From the NCBI GenBank assembly GCA_963788185.1, contig CAWBGE010000024.1, positions 248,001 to 312,000 on the forward strand: a DNA stretch of 64,000 nt, written 5' to 3'. The notes beneath the pieces were generated by a model, which worked only from the letters and a program-made list of their open reading frames with translations, did no database searches and was not told the origin of the DNA. The stretch comes from CAIWHR01 sp963788185. Lineage in GTDB: Bacteria; Pseudomonadota; Gammaproteobacteria; Burkholderiales; Casimicrobiaceae. How positions within the stretch are numbered: position 1 is the first letter of the stretch; the number at the start of each line of letters is the position of its first letter. A program made the position numbers and the translations under genes. Shown piece after piece: positions 56,686 through 64,000 of this stretch.

Positions 56686-57327
56686 TCATGAAGCAAGGTT
56701 GAAGAACTCCCGATCGCTTTTCATCGCCGCGATGCGCGCGAGCAGCAACGACAGGTGTTCAGCGTTGCTGACGAAGTTGAGCCGCTCGCTGTTGATGATC
56801 AGCAGCGGCGCGTCGTCGTACTGGTAGAAAAAGCGGCTGTAGGCGTCGGCCAGCCGCGCGAGGTATTCGGTGGAGATCGAGCGCTCGTACCCGATGCCGC
56901 GGCGCAGCACGCGTTCGACCAGGACATCGACCGGCGCCTGCAGGTAGATGACGAGATCGGGCACCGGCGTCTGCGGCCTGAGATGCGAGTACACCTTTTC
57001 GTACAGCTGGTATTCGGCATCGGACAGGTTGAGCCGCGCGAACAGCGGATCCTTGTCCAGAAGGAAATCGCCGACGGTGGCGCGCCGGAACATGTCGAAT
57101 TGCCCGACGCCGCGAAGCTGGTCCGCGCGCTGAAACAGGAACGTGAGCTGCGTCGGCAACGCGAAGCGGGCCATGTCCTCGTAGAACCGCGCCAGGAACG
57201 GGTTGTCCTCGGGGCGCTCGAAGAGTTCCTCGCCGGAGACCTGCGCGGCGATCTGCCGGGCAAGGCTCGTCTTGCCGGCACCGATCGGACCTTCGACGAC
57301 GATGTACCGGCATTTATCGAGATCCAT
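56686..57327 (-). CDS. Deoxynucleoside kinase
   Basis: A 213-residue dNK/dGK-family kinase that phosphorylates deoxynucleosides for salvage. It has P-loop EGPIGAGKTSLA at about 12-23, the substrate region LTFLFQRADQL, the ERS motif in YERSISTEY and a LID region. Bacterial members of this size usually prefer deoxyadenosine or deoxyguanosine; the specificity here cannot be read. It lies between folK and panC, a common betaproteobacterial order. Confidence 0.92.
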   Translation of the reverse strand: MDLDKCRYIVVEGPIGAGKTSLARQIAAQVSGEELFERPEDNPFLARFYEDMARFALPTQLTFLFQRADQLRGVGQFDMFRRATVGDFLLDKDPLFARLNLSDAEYQLYEKVYSHLRPQTPVPDLVIYLQAPVDVLVERVLRRGIGYERSISTEYLARLADAYSRFFYQYDDAPLLIINSERLNFVSNAEHLSLLLARIAAMKSDREFFNLAS

Positions 57328-57342
57328 GACCGGCCATTTTCA

Positions 57343-57855
57343 TCAGTGGGGCACGTGGGTACGGGTGCGTGCGATGCGTTGGCCGGTCAGGCTGCGCAGG
57401 TGGCGGCGGGCGAGTCCCCGGCGGGGAATCGTCACCGTCGGCAGGATGTCCGCCAGCGGCCGCAGAACGAACGCGCGACCATGCATGCGGGGATGCGGAA
57501 CGGTCAACTGCGCGGAGCGAATCTGACGGCGGCCGTATAGTAGCAAATCGAGATCGAGGGTACGTGGAGTGTTGCGCTGTCCGTCGGGATCGCGCCGCCG
57601 CTTGTGCCGATGCTCGATCGCCAGCAATTGGTGCAGCAGCGCCAGCGGCGGCAGCGTCGTCGCCAGTGCGGCGACGGCATTGATGTAGTCGGGCTGTGCC
57701 AGCGCGCAGCCGACCGGGGCCGAAACGTAGTTGGGCGAGACGCGCAGGACGCGGCAGCCCGGAATGCGGGCGATCGCTCCGATGGCCCGGGCGATCTGCC
57801 GCCGCGGGTGCGCAAGGTTGCTGCCCAGCCCGATGCAGGCGATCGTGGCTTTCAC
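57343..57855 (-). CDS. folK: 2-amino-4-hydroxy-6-hydroxymethyldihydropteridine diphosphokinase
   Basis: A 170-residue HPPK that transfers pyrophosphate from ATP to the pterin in folate synthesis. Signatures are IGLGSNLAHPRRQI, RTLDLDLLLYG with the Mg-binding Asp pair and VPHPRMHGRAFVLRPLADI. The start is a GTG at 57855 overlapping the pcnB stop (GTGA), so it is translationally coupled to pcnB. Confidence 0.96.
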   Translation of the reverse strand: MKATIACIGLGSNLAHPRRQIARAIGAIARIPGCRVLRVSPNYVSAPVGCALAQPDYINAVAALATTLPPLALLHQLLAIEHRHKRRRDPDGQRNTPRTLDLDLLLYGRRQIRSAQLTVPHPRMHGRAFVLRPLADILPTVTIPRRGLARRHLRSLTGQRIARTRTHVPH

Positions 57856-59213
57856 TCGGGCTGCGTGTCGTTCGGCGGCGCCGGTGGCGCATCCGAGCTG
57901 CGTTTCCTGCCGCGGCCGCGGGAACGGCGGCCGGCTTTCGGGCCGTCGCCGGGCTTGAGCATTGTCTCCCGTTCGTCCGGGCGGGCACCGGCAAACCGGC
58001 TCCACCAGTCGGGAAGGTCGGCGAGGTTGTCCACCAGTTCGCCGCTCTTGCCGCGCAGTTCCAGGAAGTCCCAGCCGGCCCGGAAGCGGGGGTGCTCGAG
58101 CAGGCGGTAGGGTCGCTGTCCCGAGCGCTGCTCGAAACGCGGCTGCAGCGACCAGATTTCCTTGATCGTCGCCTCGAACCGGCGCGGTATCGCGATCTGC
58201 TTCGCCTGGCGTTCGAGTACCGAATCCATGGCATCGAAGAGCGCCGGGATCGGTCGCTCGCCCTTCGCCTTGGACGCGTTCCAGGTGGCGAGCACTTCAT
58301 GCCACAGCAGCGTGGCGAACAGGAATCCCGGCGAGACGCCCCGGTCGTCGCGCACGCGCTCGTCGGTGTTCGCCAGCGCCAGTTCGATGAACCGCTGGCC
58401 CATCGGCTGTTCGAGCACGAGGTCGAGCAGGGGAAGGAGACCGTGCGACAACCCATGCTCGCGCAGGCTGCGCAGCGACTCCGCCGCGTGGCCCGAGAGC
58501 AGCAGCTTCTGCATCTCGTCGAACAGCCGGGCCGGCGGCACGTTCTGCATCAGCGGCGCGAGCTTGGAGATGGGCGCGGCGGTCTTGGCCTCGATCGCGA
58601 TGCCCAGTTTTGCGGCCAGCCGTACCGCGCGCAGCATGCGCACCGGATCTTCGCGGTAGCGCGTGGTCGGCGGGCCGATGAGCTTCAGCCGCCGCGCGCG
58701 GATGTCGGCGACGCCACCCACGTAATCCCAGATTTCCTCGGCGGCGGGATCGAAATAGAGCGCGTTGATGGTGAAGTCGCGGCGGGCAGCGTCCTCGGCC
58801 TGCGTGCCGTAGACGTTGTCGGACAACAGGCGCCCGTGCTCGTCGGCAGCGTCATCGCCCTGAGGCGCACGAAACGTCGACACCTCGATCGTGTCGCCCG
58901 CGACGTGGACGTGCACCAGCCGGAACCGGCGCCCGATCAGAAAGGCGCGACGGAACAGAGGCTTGACCTGTTCGGGTTCAGCATCGGTGGCGATGTCGTA
59001 GTCCTTCGGCACGATGCCGAGCAGGAGATCGCGCACCGCGCCGCCGACGACGAAGGCCTTGAATCCGGCCTCCTGCAGGCGCCGCGTGACCTGAAGCGCG
59101 CTGCCGGCGATCTGATCGCGCCGCAGCGGGTGGTCGGACGCGCCGTACACGCGGGGCGCGCGCGAGGGCTTCGACGCGCCCGAAATCAGGCGGGCGAACA
59201 AGCGGCGGATCAT
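57852..59213 (-). CDS. pcnB: Poly(A) polymerase I
   Basis: A 453-residue class II CCA-adding/poly(A) polymerase-fold enzyme that adds A-tails to RNA 3' ends for decay. It has GGAVRDLLLGIVPKDYDIATDA with catalytic Asp residues, RRDFTINALYFDP and RYREDPVRMLRAVR. A basic C-terminal tail (GRRSRGRGRKRS) is typical of PcnB rather than tRNA nucleotidyltransferase. It opens the folK-dNK-panC operon. Confidence 0.95.
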   Translation of the reverse strand: MIRRLFARLISGASKPSRAPRVYGASDHPLRRDQIAGSALQVTRRLQEAGFKAFVVGGAVRDLLLGIVPKDYDIATDAEPEQVKPLFRRAFLIGRRFRLVHVHVAGDTIEVSTFRAPQGDDAADEHGRLLSDNVYGTQAEDAARRDFTINALYFDPAAEEIWDYVGGVADIRARRLKLIGPPTTRYREDPVRMLRAVRLAAKLGIAIEAKTAAPISKLAPLMQNVPPARLFDEMQKLLLSGHAAESLRSLREHGLSHGLLPLLDLVLEQPMGQRFIELALANTDERVRDDRGVSPGFLFATLLWHEVLATWNASKAKGERPIPALFDAMDSVLERQAKQIAIPRRFEATIKEIWSLQPRFEQRSGQRPYRLLEHPRFRAGWDFLELRGKSGELVDNLADLPDWWSRFAGARPDERETMLKPGDGPKAGRRSRGRGRKRSSDAPPAPPNDTQPE

Positions 59214-59325
59214 CGGCAGGGACGGGGCGCGGCCGGGGCCGGATCAGGAGGGGCGGACAACGCAGGCAAGGGTCGGCAACGTGAAGTTCGGCAGGCGCCT
59301 GGAACAAGAACCAGAATAATCAGCA

Positions 59326-59919
59326 TCATAGCATGCGCGCGTCGACGTCTTCCCGGCGCCACGCTCCGGGCGGAAGCCCCTCGATCGTCCACGGTCCGAT
59401 GGCGAAGCGGATGAGACGCAACGTCGGCAAGCCCACGGCCGCCGTCATCCGCCGCACCTGCCGGTTCTTGCCTTCGGTCACCGTGATCCGAAGCCAGGCG
59501 GTCGGGATGGCGCGCCGCACGCGTATCGGCGGATCGCGCGGCCACAGCAGGTCCGGTTCGGGCATCGGCGCGACGTCGGCCGGCGCCGTGGTGAAGTCGG
59601 GAAGCGCCACGCCGCGGCGCAGGCGATCGAGCGCCGGCGCGTCCGGCTCGCCTTCGACCTGCACCCAATACGTCTTGGGAAGGTGATGCCGCGGGTGGGC
59701 GATCCGCGCCTGCAGCGCGCCGTCGCCGGTCAGGACCACCAGACCTTCGCTGTCGGCGTCGAGTCGACCAGCCGGATAGACACCCGGAACCGCGACCAAC
59801 GCGGCCAACGTCGGCTTGCCGCTGCCGTCGGGCGAGAACTGGCAGAGGACGCCGTAGGGTTTGTTCAGAAGGATGACCACGAAGCGGGCGCCAAGCGGCG
59901 GGTAAGCGGTCGGCGCCAT
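59326..59919 (-). CDS. rluE: 23S rRNA pseudouridine synthase, RluE type
   Basis: A 197-residue RsuA/RluE-family pseudouridine synthase without an S4 domain, which modifies 23S rRNA at position 2457 in E. coli. Seen are VILLNKPYGVLCQFS, the catalytic Asp in AGRLDADSEGLVVLT, PKTYWVQVEG and VTEGKNRQVRRMTAAVG. ATG 59919 starts the conserved region. It diverges from icd with about 130 bases between starts. Confidence 0.92.
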   Translation of the reverse strand: MAPTAYPPLGARFVVILLNKPYGVLCQFSPDGSGKPTLAALVAVPGVYPAGRLDADSEGLVVLTGDGALQARIAHPRHHLPKTYWVQVEGEPDAPALDRLRRGVALPDFTTAPADVAPMPEPDLLWPRDPPIRVRRAIPTAWLRITVTEGKNRQVRRMTAAVGLPTLRLIRFAIGPWTIEGLPPGAWRREDVDARML

Positions 59920-60048
59920 GGCGGGACCGGGCGAGTTCAAGGATAATCGGCTGGCGCTACTTTCTGCCACCCAACCCAGCAGGGTTGCCGACGACGCGGC
60001 TCGGCCTCAACGAGGCGGCGCGGCGGCCACCGATCAAGGAGAGACCCC

Positions 60049-61308
60049 ATGGCCAGCTTCCAGCACGTCAAGATTCCCGCCGGTGGACAAAAGATCACCG
60101 TCAACAAGGATTACAGCATCAACGTTCCCGACAACCCGATCATCCCCTATATCGAGGGCGACGGCACGGGTTTCGACATCACGCCGGTGATGATCAAGGT
60201 TGTCGATGCGGCGGTCGCGAAAGCCTACGGCGGAAAACGCAAGATCCACTGGATGGAGATCTACGCGGGCGAAAAGTCGACGAAGGTCTACGGTCCGGAT
60301 GTCTGGCTTCCCGAGGAGACGCTGGCCATCCTCAAGGATTACGTGGTCTCGATCAAGGGTCCGCTGACCACCCCGGTCGGTGGCGGCATCCGGTCGCTGA
60401 ACGTCGCACTGCGCCAGGAGCTCGACCTCTACGTCTGCCTGCGCCCGGTGCGCTGGTTCAAGGGCGTGCCGTCGCCGGTCAAGGAGCCGGAAAAGACCGA
60501 CATGGTCATCTTCCGCGAGAATTCCGAGGACATCTACGCCGGCATCGAGTGGCAGGAAGGGACCGAGGCGGTCAAGAAGGTCATCGATTTCCTGATCAAG
60601 GAAATGGGCGTGAAGAAGATCCGCTTCCCCGCCACTTCCGGCATCGGCATCAAGCCGGTGTCGCGCGACGGAACCTATCGCCTGGTGCGCAAGGCGATCC
60701 AGTACACGATCGACAACGACAAGCCGTCGTTGACGCTGGTGCACAAGGGCAACATCCAGAAATTCACCGAGGGCGCGTTCCGCGACTGGGGCTACGAAGT
60801 CGCACAGAACGAGTTCGGCGCCAAGCCGATCGACGGCGGACCGTGGTGCTCGTTCAAGAACCCGAAGACGGGCAGGGACATCATCGTCAAGGATGTGATC
60901 TGTGACGCGTTCCTGCAGCAGATCCTGCTGCGGCCGGCCGAATACAGCGTGATTGCCACGCTCAACCTCAACGGCGACTACATCTCCGACGCCTTGGCGG
61001 CGCAGGTGGGCGGCATCGGCATCGCGCCGGGCGCCAACCTGTCCGACTCGGTGGCAATGTTCGAAGCCACGCACGGTACGGCGCCCAAGTATGCCGGCAA
61101 GGACTATGTCAATCCGGGTTCGGAAATCCTGTCTGCCGAGATGATGCTGGTCCACATGGGCTGGAAGGAAGCCGCTGCGCTGATCGTGTCGAGCCTCGAG
61201 AAGTCGATCGCCGACAAGGTCGTCACCTACGACTTCGCGCGGCTGATGCCGGGGGCGACGCAGGTATCGTGCTCGGGCTTCGGGCAGGCGATGATCGAGC
61301 GGATGTAG
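60049..61308 (+). CDS. icd: Isocitrate dehydrogenase (NADP+)
   Basis: A 419-residue E. coli-type IDH of the TCA cycle that converts isocitrate to 2-oxoglutarate. The phosphorylation-site Ser lies in RENSEDIYAGIEW. Other signatures are NLNGDYISDALAAQVGG, FEATHGTAPKYAGK and the Arg substrate contacts in KGPLTTPVGGGIRSLN. GGAGAG precedes ATG 60049. A clear intrinsic terminator follows at 61340. Confidence 0.97.
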   Translation: MASFQHVKIPAGGQKITVNKDYSINVPDNPIIPYIEGDGTGFDITPVMIKVVDAAVAKAYGGKRKIHWMEIYAGEKSTKVYGPDVWLPEETLAILKDYVVSIKGPLTTPVGGGIRSLNVALRQELDLYVCLRPVRWFKGVPSPVKEPEKTDMVIFRENSEDIYAGIEWQEGTEAVKKVIDFLIKEMGVKKIRFPATSGIGIKPVSRDGTYRLVRKAIQYTIDNDKPSLTLVHKGNIQKFTEGAFRDWGYEVAQNEFGAKPIDGGPWCSFKNPKTGRDIIVKDVICDAFLQQILLRPAEYSVIATLNLNGDYISDALAAQVGGIGIAPGANLSDSVAMFEATHGTAPKYAGKDYVNPGSEILSAEMMLVHMGWKEAAALIVSSLEKSIADKVVTYDFARLMPGATQVSCSGFGQAMIERM

Positions 61309-61339
61309 CGTACGAAGCGGCCGCTGCCGCGCGAAAGGA

Positions 61340-61363
61340 GCCCGCCACCCGGCGGGCTTTTTT
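61340..61363 (+). terminator. Intrinsic terminator of icd
   Basis: GCCCGCC and GGCGGGC form a 7-bp stem with an ACCC loop, followed by six T residues at 61358-61363. It lies 32 bases after the icd stop. Confidence 0.92.
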
Positions 61364-61404
61364 CTCGGCCTCGTCGAAGGTTGCCGGGAGAGTCCCGGCG
61401 CTTC

Positions 61405-61431
61405 CACAAAAAAGCCCGCCGGGCGGCGGGC
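61405..61431 (-). terminator. Intrinsic terminator of the cold-shock gene
   Basis: On the minus strand GCCCGCC-GCCC-GGCGGGC is followed by TTTTTTG. The stem is the same as the icd terminator's, read in the opposite direction, 50 bases after the cold-shock gene stop. Confidence 0.9.
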
Positions 61432-61481
61432 TTCGACTCAACCGCGCACCGATCGGGTGCGCGTCGAAAATCGGCAATCGT

Positions 61482-61685
61482 TCACGCGGCCTGGATATTG
61501 GACGCCTGCTTGCCCTTGGGCCCCTGAGTCACTTCAAAGCTGACCTTCTGGCCTTCCTTCAACGACTTGAAGCCTTGCATGTTGATTGCAGAGAAGTGCG
61601 CAAACAGATCTTCGCCGCCGCCATCCGGAGTGATGAAGCCGAAGCCCTTCGCATCGTTGAACCACTTGACGGTACCAGTTGCCAT
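61482..61685 (-). CDS. Cold-shock-domain protein (CspA family)
   Basis: A 67-residue single-domain RNA/ssDNA-binding protein. RNP1 KGFGFITP and RNP2-like DLFAHFSAI are intact, and it begins MATGTVKWFNDAK. AAGGAAG precedes the ATG. The leader is about 120 bases and contains a CACTTG-CCG-CAAGTG hairpin near 61744-61758, in keeping with long structured csp leaders. Which csp paralog it corresponds to cannot be told. Confidence 0.95.
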   Translation of the reverse strand: MATGTVKWFNDAKGFGFITPDGGGEDLFAHFSAINMQGFKSLKEGQKVSFEVTQGPKGKQASNIQAA

Positions 61686-61814
61686 AGTGCTACTTCCTTA
61701 CAAAATGAACGGAGTGGTTGGCGTTTGGACAGCAAGTACCACTTGCGGCAAGTGCGGCGTCAGGGCGCGTAACGATACCGGTGGAGCAGACACTCGGCAG
61801 CCAAACACCGCTTT

Positions 61815-61842
61815 TTTAAACGCAGGATCCGGTCGGCGTCAA
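61815..61842 (-). promoter_or_regulatory. Likely promoter of the cold-shock gene
   Basis: On the minus strand TTGACG (61842-61837) and TTTAAA (61820-61815) lie 16 bases apart. The transcript would have a 5' leader of about 120 bases, as cold-shock genes often do. Confidence 0.5.
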
Positions 61843-61931
61843 GCCGTACGTCGGCGGTTTCCGGTTTCACTTGAAAAATCTGTTGCAATCATCAAACATA
61901 GGGTCAGCCCATCACTGCCCACGACTGGAAA

Positions 61932-62240
61932 ATGGCCATTCAGCACCAGCATGGCGGTTTGCTTGAAGCCGAAAAGACCCAGGTCAAGCCGCCGCCGATG
62001 TACAAGGTGTTGCTGCTGAACGACGATTACACGCCGATGGACTTTGTGGTGACGGTATTGCAGACTGTTTTCGCGATGAGCCGTGAAAAATCGATACAGG
62101 TGATGCTGCAGGTCCATCGCGAGGGTGTGGGGCAGTGTGGAACCTACACCCGCGAAGTCGCGGCAGCGAAGGTGGACCAGGTCGTCGGTATTGCGCGGCG
62201 GCACCATCATCCATTGCAGTGCACGATGGAGGAAGCTTGA
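61932..62240 (+). CDS. clpS: ClpA adaptor ClpS
   Basis: A 102-residue N-degron adaptor that hands substrates with bulky N-terminal residues to ClpAP. It has the N-terminal flexible arm with KTQVKPPPMYKVLLLNDDYTPMDFV, the Asn-Asp-Asp binding motif, QVHREGVGQCGTYTREVA and a conserved His near the hydrophobic pocket (QVHREG). It lies 79 bases upstream of clpA, the standard pair. Confidence 0.97.
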   Translation: MAIQHQHGGLLEAEKTQVKPPPMYKVLLLNDDYTPMDFVVTVLQTVFAMSREKSIQVMLQVHREGVGQCGTYTREVAAAKVDQVVGIARRHHHPLQCTMEEA

Positions 62241-62319
62241 GCGTTAAAGTCGTCGCTGGGCCCGCGATCCGCAGGGGATCCGGGTGGCATCGGCGGGCAG
62301 GCGTGAAGGGCCGGACACT

Positions 62320-64000
62320 ATGATTGCGCAGGAACTCGAAGTTTCCCTACACATGGCTTTTGTCGAGGCGCGGCAGAAGCAGCATGAGTTCATCACCGTC
62401 GAGCATCTGCTGTTGGCGATGCTCGACAACCCGTCGGCGGCCGAAGTGCTGAAGGCCTGCGGTGTCGATCTCGAGGAGATGCGCGGGGTGCTCGGCGATT
62501 TCATCAACGAGCACACGCCGCGGCTCGCGCCGCATTCGGACGCCGACACCCAGCCCACCCAGGGTTTCCAGCGCGTCATCCAGCGCGCGATCCTGCATGT
62601 GCAGTCGTCCGGCAAGAAGGAAGTCACCGGCGCCAACGTGCTGGTGGCCATCTTCGGAGAAAAAGAGTCGCACGCGGTCTATTTTCTGAACCAGCGCGGT
62701 GTGACGCGGCTCGACGTCGTCAATTTCATCTCGCACGGCATCAGCAAGACGCCAGCGCAGAAGCCCGAGAAGTCCGAGGCCAAGGAAGAGAGCGAGGCCG
62801 CCGAGCAGGAAAAGGGCGCGCTCGACAGCTACACGATCAACCTCAACCAGATGGCTAAGGCAGGCAAGACCGATCCTCTGATCGGCCGGGCGCTCGAACT
62901 CGAACGTGTGGTCCAGGTACTGTGCCGTCGGCGAAAGAACAATCCGCTGCTCGTCGGCGAGGCCGGCGTCGGCAAGACCGCCATCGCCGAGGGGCTCGCG
63001 CGGCGCATCAACGACGGCGAGATCCCGGACCTCCTGAAGGAGTACCAGGTGTACTCGCTGGACATGGGCGCCCTGCTGGCCGGCACCAAGTACCGCGGCG
63101 ACTTCGAGCAGCGCCTGAAGGCCGTGCTGAAGCAGCTGGCGGACAATCCCAAGTCGATCCTGTTCATCGACGAGATCCACACGATCATCGGCGCGGGTGC
63201 GGCATCGGGCGGAACGCTCGACGCATCCAACCTGCTGAAGCCCGCGTTGTCCACCGGCGCGATGAAGTGCATCGGCGCGACCACTTATTCCGAGTTCCGG
63301 CAGATCTTCGAGAAGGACCACGCGCTGTCGCGCCGCTTCCAGAAGGTCGACGTTCCCGAGCCGTCCATCGCCGAGACGATCGAGATCCTCAAGGGTCTCA
63401 AGTCCCGGTTCGAGCAGCACCACGGCGTCAAGTACGCCCCCGCCGCGCTGACCACGGCCGCCGAGCTGTCGGCGCGTTTCATCAACGATCGCCATCTTCC
63501 CGACAAGGCGATCGACGTGATCGACGAGGCCGGGGCCGCGCAGCGCATCCTGCCCAAGTCGAAGCAGAAGAAAGTCATCAGCAAGGCCGAGATCGAGGAA
63601 ATCGTTGCCAAGATCGCGCGCATACCGGCGAAGAACGTCACCAGCGACGACCGCAACTCGCTCAAGACGCTCGACCGCGATCTCAAGAACGTCGTGTTCG
63701 GACAGGACCGCGCGATCGACGCGCTGGTGTCCGCGATCCGCATGTCGCGCGCGGGACTGGGCAATCCGCGCAAGCCGATCGGCAATTTCCTGTTCAGCGG
63801 CCCGACCGGCGTGGGCAAGACCGAAGTCGCGCGGCAGCTCGCCTACTGCCTCGGCGTCGAGCTGATCCGCTTCGACATGTCCGAATACATGGAGCGGCAC
63901 GCGGTGTCGCGCCTGATCGGCGCGCCTCCCGGCTACGTCGGATTCGACCAGGGCGGGCAGCTCACCGAAGCGGTCACCAAGACGCCTTACAGCGTCCTGC
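62320..64000 (+). CDS. clpA: ATP-dependent Clp protease ATP-binding subunit ClpA (partial)
   Basis: The first 560 codons of ClpA; the rest lies beyond the window. The N-domain (MIAQELEVSLHMAFVEA, HEFITVEHLLLAM) binds ClpS. AAA1 has Walker A GEAGVGKT and Walker B ILFIDEIHTI with the KYRGDFEQR pore segment. AAA2 begins after SRAGLGNPRKP with Walker A GPTGVGKTEVARQL. It unfolds substrates for ClpP. ATG 62320 is preceded by a GAAGGG at 62305-62310. Confidence 0.97.
   Translation, partial: MIAQELEVSLHMAFVEARQKQHEFITVEHLLLAMLDNPSAAEVLKACGVDLEEMRGVLGDFINEHTPRLAPHSDADTQPTQGFQRVIQRAILHVQSSGKKEVTGANVLVAIFGEKESHAVYFLNQRGVTRLDVVNFISHGISKTPAQKPEKSEAKEESEAAEQEKGALDSYTINLNQMAKAGKTDPLIGRALELERVVQVLCRRRKNNPLLVGEAGVGKTAIAEGLARRINDGEIPDLLKEYQVYSLDMGALLAGTKYRGDFEQRLKAVLKQLADNPKSILFIDEIHTIIGAGAASGGTLDASNLLKPALSTGAMKCIGATTYSEFRQIFEKDHALSRRFQKVDVPEPSIAETIEILKGLKSRFEQHHGVKYAPAALTTAAELSARFINDRHLPDKAIDVIDEAGAAQRILPKSKQKKVISKAEIEEIVAKIARIPAKNVTSDDRNSLKTLDRDLKNVVFGQDRAIDALVSAIRMSRAGLGNPRKPIGNFLFSGPTGVGKTEVARQLAYCLGVELIRFDMSEYMERHAVSRLIGAPPGYVGFDQGGQLTEAVTKTPYSVL

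Overview
The window looks like a chromosomal segment of a high-G+C betaproteobacterium, probably Burkholderiales or a close relative. The evidence is gene content and order: petA-petB-petC followed by sspA-sspB, pcnB-folK-(deoxynucleoside kinase)-panC, icd/cold-shock/clpS-clpA, Bug-type solute-binding proteins, and a PVWY-type cytochrome b. Core genes alternate with accessory blocks. No integrase, transposase, CRISPR array or rRNA was seen.

Layout. 1-5.6 kb: an HtrA-like protease diverging from the cytochrome bc1 operon, then sspA, sspB and tRNA-Thr(TGT). 5.8-12.0 kb: a six-gene same-strand cluster (epimerase, DHDPS-like aldolase, tripartite tricarboxylate transporter, TIM-barrel isomerase) that looks like uptake and breakdown of an organic or sugar acid. 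It lies between tRNA-Thr and a degenerate tRNA-like remnant that repeats part of the tRNA 3' half. 12.3-27.6 kb: an unusual membrane-glycosylation block. It holds a polyprenyl-phosphate-type GT2, an integral-membrane flippase-like protein, a FAD oxidoreductase, a GT4, an FkbM methyltransferase, a 1686-residue fusion of an ArnT/PMT-like transferase with a DUF2298 (YYY) domain, a membrane-anchored Thr/Pro repeat protein, a second DUF2298 protein, a HAD-UbiA protein of the phosphoribosyl-polyprenyl-phosphate synthase type, and a small membrane protein. 27.7-34.9 kb: an esterase, a TRAP transporter operon, an SDR, a quinone oxidoreductase and an MFS transporter. 35-46.7 kb: dnaE, a lipoprotein, a hydrolase, and an ABC exporter (adaptor, ATPase, two permeases) interrupted by an antisense FimV-like gene and a 60-bp tandem repeat. 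46.7-55.5 kb: the full propionyl-CoA to succinyl-CoA route (PCC alpha and beta, epimerase, MeaB, mutase) plus a Bug protein with a 3' frameshift. 55.7-64 kb: panC, a deoxynucleoside kinase, folK, pcnB, rluE, icd, a cold-shock gene, clpS, and clpA cut by the window end.

The main candidate for an undescribed system is the 12.3-27.6 kb block. My hypothesis is that GT2 and HAD-UbiA make lipid-linked sugars, the flippase-like protein moves lipid intermediates, the two GT-C/DUF2298 proteins transfer sugars on the periplasmic side, and the Thr/Pro repeat protein is a mucin-like acceptor. This is inferred from families and co-location only. Other notable items are a 163-bp imperfect palindrome, two copies of a REP-like element, decayed partial duplications of the panC 3' end and of the pccA start, and the intergenic 60-bp repeat.
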